DNA from: Blastopirellula marina DSM 3645
GTDB lineage: Bacteria > Planctomycetota > Planctomycetia > Pirellulales > Pirellulaceae
NCBI RefSeq assembly: GCF_000153105.1
Contig: NZ_CH672376.1
Span: 293,718 to 330,393 of the forward strand
DNA length: 36,676 nt
Reading direction: 5' to 3'
Positions 33,565 through 36,676 of this stretch are shown in pieces; the stretch's first letter is position 1; each line of letters opens with the position of its first letter. Made by a program: the position numbers and the translations under genes. Below the pieces are notes generated by a model. The model ran no database searches and was not told where the DNA came from. It saw only the letters and a list, made by a program, of their open reading frames with translations.

Positions 33565-36144
33565 TTGACATTCGAGCGACTTGGCCAGCTAATCGCCCGC
33601 CGCTGGATCCTGATTATCGCCATTTGGATCATCCTGGCGGTGTGCGCCGTCGTCGCTCCTCCTCATTGGGACGACGTGACGCTTGATGGTGATTTGGCTT
33701 ATCTGCCGGCTTCTTCGCCGGCCCTGATCGCCGAACGTGAGCTGGCGGCCGCTTTTCCGGATCGCAAAGCCAAGAGCCAAATTGTGATCGTCGCTTCGCG
33801 GCGTGATGAGCAGCCGCTCAGTGATGAGCAGTGGCAAACCATCGATCGCCTCGCGTCGCCGTTTCAAAACGCCCAGGGAATCGAATGGCTCTCTCAAGCC
33901 GAAGCCGCAACCGGCGACGAGCGAACCAAGCTGCTCGATCGAGCCGGCGCCGCGCTGACCGAAGCGGAGCTTCTCGATTACGACGCGGCGGAGCCTGTTT
34001 GGAATCTCGCCACGTTGGCCAAGCTGCAAGGGAATGACTCGGATGCGCAGCAGCAGAAAGCGCAAGCGATCGCGCTCGATCCCCAATTAGAAAACGAAAC
34101 GGCGGCGACCCTGCCGGTCGACGCTCCCGACTGGAAATTGTTTGACGTCTGGACGCGCCATACCGAGGTCGTCGGCAAGATGCTGGTCGACCCCGAGCAA
34201 AAAGCGGGACTGATCGTATTGCAACTGACCAACGAGTTAGCCGCGACCGACAACATTCGGATCGTCAGTCAGATCGAATCACTGCTGAATGAGCGCCGCG
34301 CCGAAATCACGGCCGCTGGCGACACGCAGTTAGAAATCGGCGTCACCGGCAGCGCCGCGATCGGCGGCGACATGTTGTTAGCGGCCAAAGAGAGCATCGC
34401 GAGCACCGAGTTTTACACGATCGCGTTGGTGATCATCATTCTGCTGATCGTCTATCGCGCTCCGCTGTTGGCGATGGCGCCGCTGCTGTCGATCGCGATT
34501 TCGTTTTGCGTAGCGACCTGGTTGGTCGCGGCGCTGACGCTGGTCGATCAATTGCCCGGCTTCGGCTGGTGGGATTTCGAGGTTTTTAAAACCTCCAAGA
34601 TCTTTATCGTGGTGATCTTGTTTGGCGCCGGCACCGACTTTTGTCTCTTTCTGATCTCCCGCTACAAAGAAGAGTTGGCCGAGTGCGGCGATCCCGGCGC
34701 AGCGGTCGCCAAAGCGCTGCACGGCACGGCCGATGCGATTTGCGGCAGCGCTTTGACGACGGTCGTGGGGCTGGGAATGATGTTCTTCGCCGACTTCGGC
34801 AAGTTTCGCAACAGCGGCCCGGCGATCGCGCTTTGTTTGCTGGTGACCTTGGCCGTTTGTTTGACGTTCGCGCCGGCGCTGCTGAAAGCGCTGGGGCGCA
34901 AGACGTTCTGGCCGATGTCGGTCGACTCGCTGCAGGATCGGCAGCACGACTCTCGCGCGAACTTTTGGGAATGGATCGCCGCCGCGGTCAGTCGGCGCCC
35001 CGGCTTGCTGTTGGTCCTGACAGTCTCGCTGCTGTTGATTCCGGCATGGCATCCGATCTGGCTGCGCATCACCACCGGTCAGGCCGTCGAGGTTTCGTAC
35101 GACTTGCTGAACGACTTGCCCGATGATCGCCCCGCCAAACAAGGCGCCAAGCAACTGGCGCGATTCTTTCCGATCGGTCAGGCGAACCCCGTCATCGTCA
35201 TGGCGAAAACCGAGACAGGCGACTTTGAATCGAAAGCCGGAAGCAAAGCGATCGCCCAATTGACCAAGCGTTTATTCGCCGCCGATCCGCGCGTCGTCAA
35301 AGTCTACAGCAGTGAAAACCCGCTGGGCCATCAACCGGGGCGGATCTCGTTGCTCACCTCTGAGGTTTTCCTGAAAAACCATATCCGCACTCGCGAACAG
35401 TTTCTGCCGCAAACGTCGCCGTTCCAAGGGAAAGCGGCCCTGTTCCGCGTCGTGGTCGACGAGAACCCATTCTCGCTCGAAGCGATCTCGTCTGTCGAAA
35501 ACGTCGAGCAAGCGCTTGCCGAGTATCATGCGAACGCGTCGAGCAATTGGCAGGATCTGCAGTTCTATATTTCCGGCACGACCGCCGGCGTGCGTGACCT
35601 GCGGAGCGTCACCAAAAACGACTCGCAGCGGATCGAATTGCTAGTCGTCCTCGGCGTCGGCGCCGTCTTGTTGATGATCCTGCGTCGGCCGGTCGTCTGC
35701 GCGTACATGATTGCGTCGGTGCTGCTGAGCTACTATGCGACGCTGGGTGTGACCGAGTGGTTCTTTGCGGCGATGTTTCCAGACAACTATCAGGGACTCG
35801 ACTGGAAGGCGCCGTTGTTTTTGTTCGTCATCCTGATCGCCGTCGGCCAAGACTACAACATCTATTTGGCGACCCGCGTCTTTGAAGAGCAGCGCCGGTT
35901 GGGGCCAACCGCCGGATTGCGCAAAGCGATTCGCCACACCGGCGGCATCATCTCCAGCTGCGGCGTCATCATGGCCGGCACCTTTGTCGCGATGTGCTTT
36001 GGCGAACTGCTGGCGATCGTCGAAATCGGCTTCTCGCTGACCGTCGGCATTTTGGTCGATACGTTCATCGTGCGGACGGTGATGATGCCGTGCTTCTTGA
36101 CGCTTTGGACGCGGCGGAAAAATGGCGGTGATGCTTCTTCGTAG
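33565..36144 (+). CDS. MMPL-family RND transporter
   Basis: About 859 residues if started at TTG 33565, where homology begins (LTFERLGQLIARRWILIIAIWIILAV); the frame is open back to TTG 33448 and no ATG or strong ribosome binding site settles the start. Twelve-helix RND layout in two halves: TM1, a periplasmic domain (about 60-270), TM2-6 (YTIALVIIILLIVYRAPLL, FGAGTDFCLFLISRYKEEL), TM7, a second periplasmic domain, TM8-12 (LLVVLGVGAVLLMILRRPVV, AVGQDYNIYLATRVFEEQ). The GAGTD and GQDYN motifs sit where MMPL proteins carry proton-relay residues. Probably exports lipids or hydrophobic compounds. No membrane-fusion partner nearby. Confidence 0.9.
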   Translation: MTFERLGQLIARRWILIIAIWIILAVCAVVAPPHWDDVTLDGDLAYLPASSPALIAERELAAAFPDRKAKSQIVIVASRRDEQPLSDEQWQTIDRLASPFQNAQGIEWLSQAEAATGDERTKLLDRAGAALTEAELLDYDAAEPVWNLATLAKLQGNDSDAQQQKAQAIALDPQLENETAATLPVDAPDWKLFDVWTRHTEVVGKMLVDPEQKAGLIVLQLTNELAATDNIRIVSQIESLLNERRAEITAAGDTQLEIGVTGSAAIGGDMLLAAKESIASTEFYTIALVIIILLIVYRAPLLAMAPLLSIAISFCVATWLVAALTLVDQLPGFGWWDFEVFKTSKIFIVVILFGAGTDFCLFLISRYKEELAECGDPGAAVAKALHGTADAICGSALTTVVGLGMMFFADFGKFRNSGPAIALCLLVTLAVCLTFAPALLKALGRKTFWPMSVDSLQDRQHDSRANFWEWIAAAVSRRPGLLLVLTVSLLLIPAWHPIWLRITTGQAVEVSYDLLNDLPDDRPAKQGAKQLARFFPIGQANPVIVMAKTETGDFESKAGSKAIAQLTKRLFAADPRVVKVYSSENPLGHQPGRISLLTSEVFLKNHIRTREQFLPQTSPFQGKAALFRVVVDENPFSLEAISSVENVEQALAEYHANASSNWQDLQFYISGTTAGVRDLRSVTKNDSQRIELLVVLGVGAVLLMILRRPVVCAYMIASVLLSYYATLGVTEWFFAAMFPDNYQGLDWKAPLFLFVILIAVGQDYNIYLATRVFEEQRRLGPTAGLRKAIRHTGGIISSCGVIMAGTFVAMCFGELLAIVEIGFSLTVGILVDTFIVRTVMMPCFLTLWTRRKNGGDASS

Positions 36145-36195
36145 CCCGTTCGCCAGATTTGAAGTTGTGCTATGTCGAACCAAACTGGACACTAG

Positions 36196-36244
36196 CCCGC
36201 TGGAGCGCTCCGCGGGGATCGGCGCCGCATTTTATGCGGCGCTG
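36196..36244. repeat. Two consecutive GC-rich hairpins
   Basis: First hairpin: CCCGC-t-GGAGC with GCTCC-GCGGG (36196-36216), built around the palindrome GGAGCGCTCC. Second: GCGCCGCAT (36222-36230), loop TTT, ATGCGGCGC (36234-36242), extendable by two pairs. There is no T tract, so they are not typical intrinsic terminators. They lie 50-100 bases after the MMPL stop and immediately before the truncated-looking repair gene. They may be a REP-like element. Confidence 0.5.
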
Positions 36245-36280
36245 ACCGCACCGGAAGATTCAACGGCGATCTAAGATCAG

Positions 36281-36676
36281 ATGGCGACTCACCCGAGTGA
36301 TGTCGTGCGCGTCTGGGCCGCATTTTCGGATGGCGCCAACCCGCGGCTCTCTTTTCTGCAACGACTAAAAAGGGTGCGCAAGTTCGCGATCGACACCAAC
36401 GCAGGCGTGCGCGAGATCGCGTGGATGTGCGTTCGCTCCCCTGCCCCCGATGCGCTGATTGATGAAGTCCACCGCCTCCACAAATGGGCCGTCGATTCTC
36501 ATCCCTTTGTCCGCCGCTTTGCAATCGAAGTGACGCGCCCCTGCGGCGTTTGGTGTGCTCACTTGAAGCGTCTCAAAAAAGACCCGACGCCGATGATCGA
36601 GCTTCTAGACGCTTGCAACAGCGACGAAACACAGTACGTGCAAGACTCGGTAGCGAACTGGCTAAACGACGCCAGC
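36281..36676 (+). CDS. AlkC/YhaZ-like DNA alkylation repair protein, C-terminal part, runs off the window
   Basis: 132 codons are visible from ATG 36281 to the window end. HEAT-type helical repeats with the family's hallmark strings: ATHPSDVVRVWAAFSDG, GVREIAWMCVRS, HPFVRRFAIEVTRPCGVWCA, HLKRLKKDPTPM and TQYVQDSVANWLNDAS. These correspond, from memory, to the C-terminal half of AlkC/YhaZ-type DNA glycosylase-like proteins, where roughly 150-200 residues should precede ATHPSD. An in-frame TAA at 36272 closes the frame upstream. The gene is therefore either a short variant starting at 36281 or a 5'-decayed remnant. It would flip out or excise alkylated bases if functional. Confidence 0.7.
   Translation, partial: MATHPSDVVRVWAAFSDGANPRLSFLQRLKRVRKFAIDTNAGVREIAWMCVRSPAPDALIDEVHRLHKWAVDSHPFVRRFAIEVTRPCGVWCAHLKRLKKDPTPMIELLDACNSDETQYVQDSVANWLNDAS

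Noticed and set aside
34378-35259. Minus-strand frame (293 codons) opposite the MMPL gene
   Set aside because: Gln/Arg/Asp low-complexity translation typical of antisense frames in GC-rich DNA; the plus strand encodes clear MMPL helices.
36131-36271. Short plus-strand frame joining the MMPL end to the AlkC-like fragment
   Set aside because: It is in frame with the fragment and could be read as a degraded N-terminal part, but much of it is the hairpin DNA itself, so homology cannot be claimed.
1-36676. CRISPR arrays, insertion sequences, prophage or integrase genes
   Set aside because: No regularly spaced repeats, transposase or phage motifs were seen anywhere in the window.

Overview
The window looks like a chromosomal segment from a planctomycete, most likely a Blastopirellula/Bremerella-type member of the Pirellulales. 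The evidence is the set of lineage-typical families: a DUF1501 + DUF1549/DUF1553 gene pair, three DUF1559 pseudopilin-like genes, a sulfatase, a DUF1080 protein, MJ0042-type zinc-ribbon membrane proteins and an MMPL transporter, all in moderately high-GC DNA. This assignment is inferred from gene content. No rRNA, tRNA, CRISPR array, transposase or phage gene was recognised.

Layout. Bases 1-3552 (minus): a DUF1549/DUF1553 gene followed by a Tat-targeted DUF1501 gene. Bases 3826-7281 (plus): an SMP-30/gluconolactonase-like enzyme, a voltage-gated-type potassium channel, a small unknown protein, a TPR protein and a SUKH (SMI1/KNR4-like) protein; the last two resemble toxin-immunity families. 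Bases 7513-8988 (plus): a secreted sulfatase. Bases 9073-10514 (minus): DUF1559 plus a small lipoprotein. Bases 10868-12798 (minus): aguB-aguA, converting agmatine to putrescine. Bases 12969-13472: a small membrane protein. Bases 13855-15257 (plus): a second DUF1559 + lipoprotein pair. Then come a CorA-like membrane protein (minus), a DUF1080 protein and an FAD-dependent oxidoreductase (plus), and a two-helix membrane protein. Bases 20113-29151 are all minus strand: carboxypeptidase-regulatory-like membrane protein, two paralogous zinc-ribbon/TM proteins, metallophosphoesterase, long NfeD, short NfeD, FloA, and a single-span partner protein. Bases 29152-29627 are a gene-free leader that may fold into a structured RNA, followed by an S41 C-terminal processing protease (29628-31313, plus). 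Bases 31444-32998 (minus): a third DUF1559 + lipoprotein pair. Bases 33565-36144 (plus): an MMPL/RND transporter. The window ends in the C-terminal part of an AlkC/YhaZ-like DNA alkylation repair gene that looks 5'-truncated next to two strong GC-rich hairpins.

Functional themes. Envelope biology dominates: FloA/NfeD membrane microdomains, S41 protease, MMPL, the potassium channel, and pseudopilin/lipoprotein modules. Extracellular or periplasmic carbohydrate breakdown is second: sulfatase, DUF1080, FAD oxidoreductase, SMP-30. Putrescine formation from agmatine is a clear two-gene metabolic unit.

The least explained items are: the long NfeD with two ClpP-like domains that both appear to lack the catalytic serine; the tandem zinc-ribbon/membrane/FFxSF proteins; the three DUF1559-lipoprotein modules; the TPR-SUKH pair with no visible toxin; the folded leader before the S41 protease; and a golvesin-like domain shared by two unrelated enzymes. 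All protein identifications come from reading motifs by eye; no database search was run.
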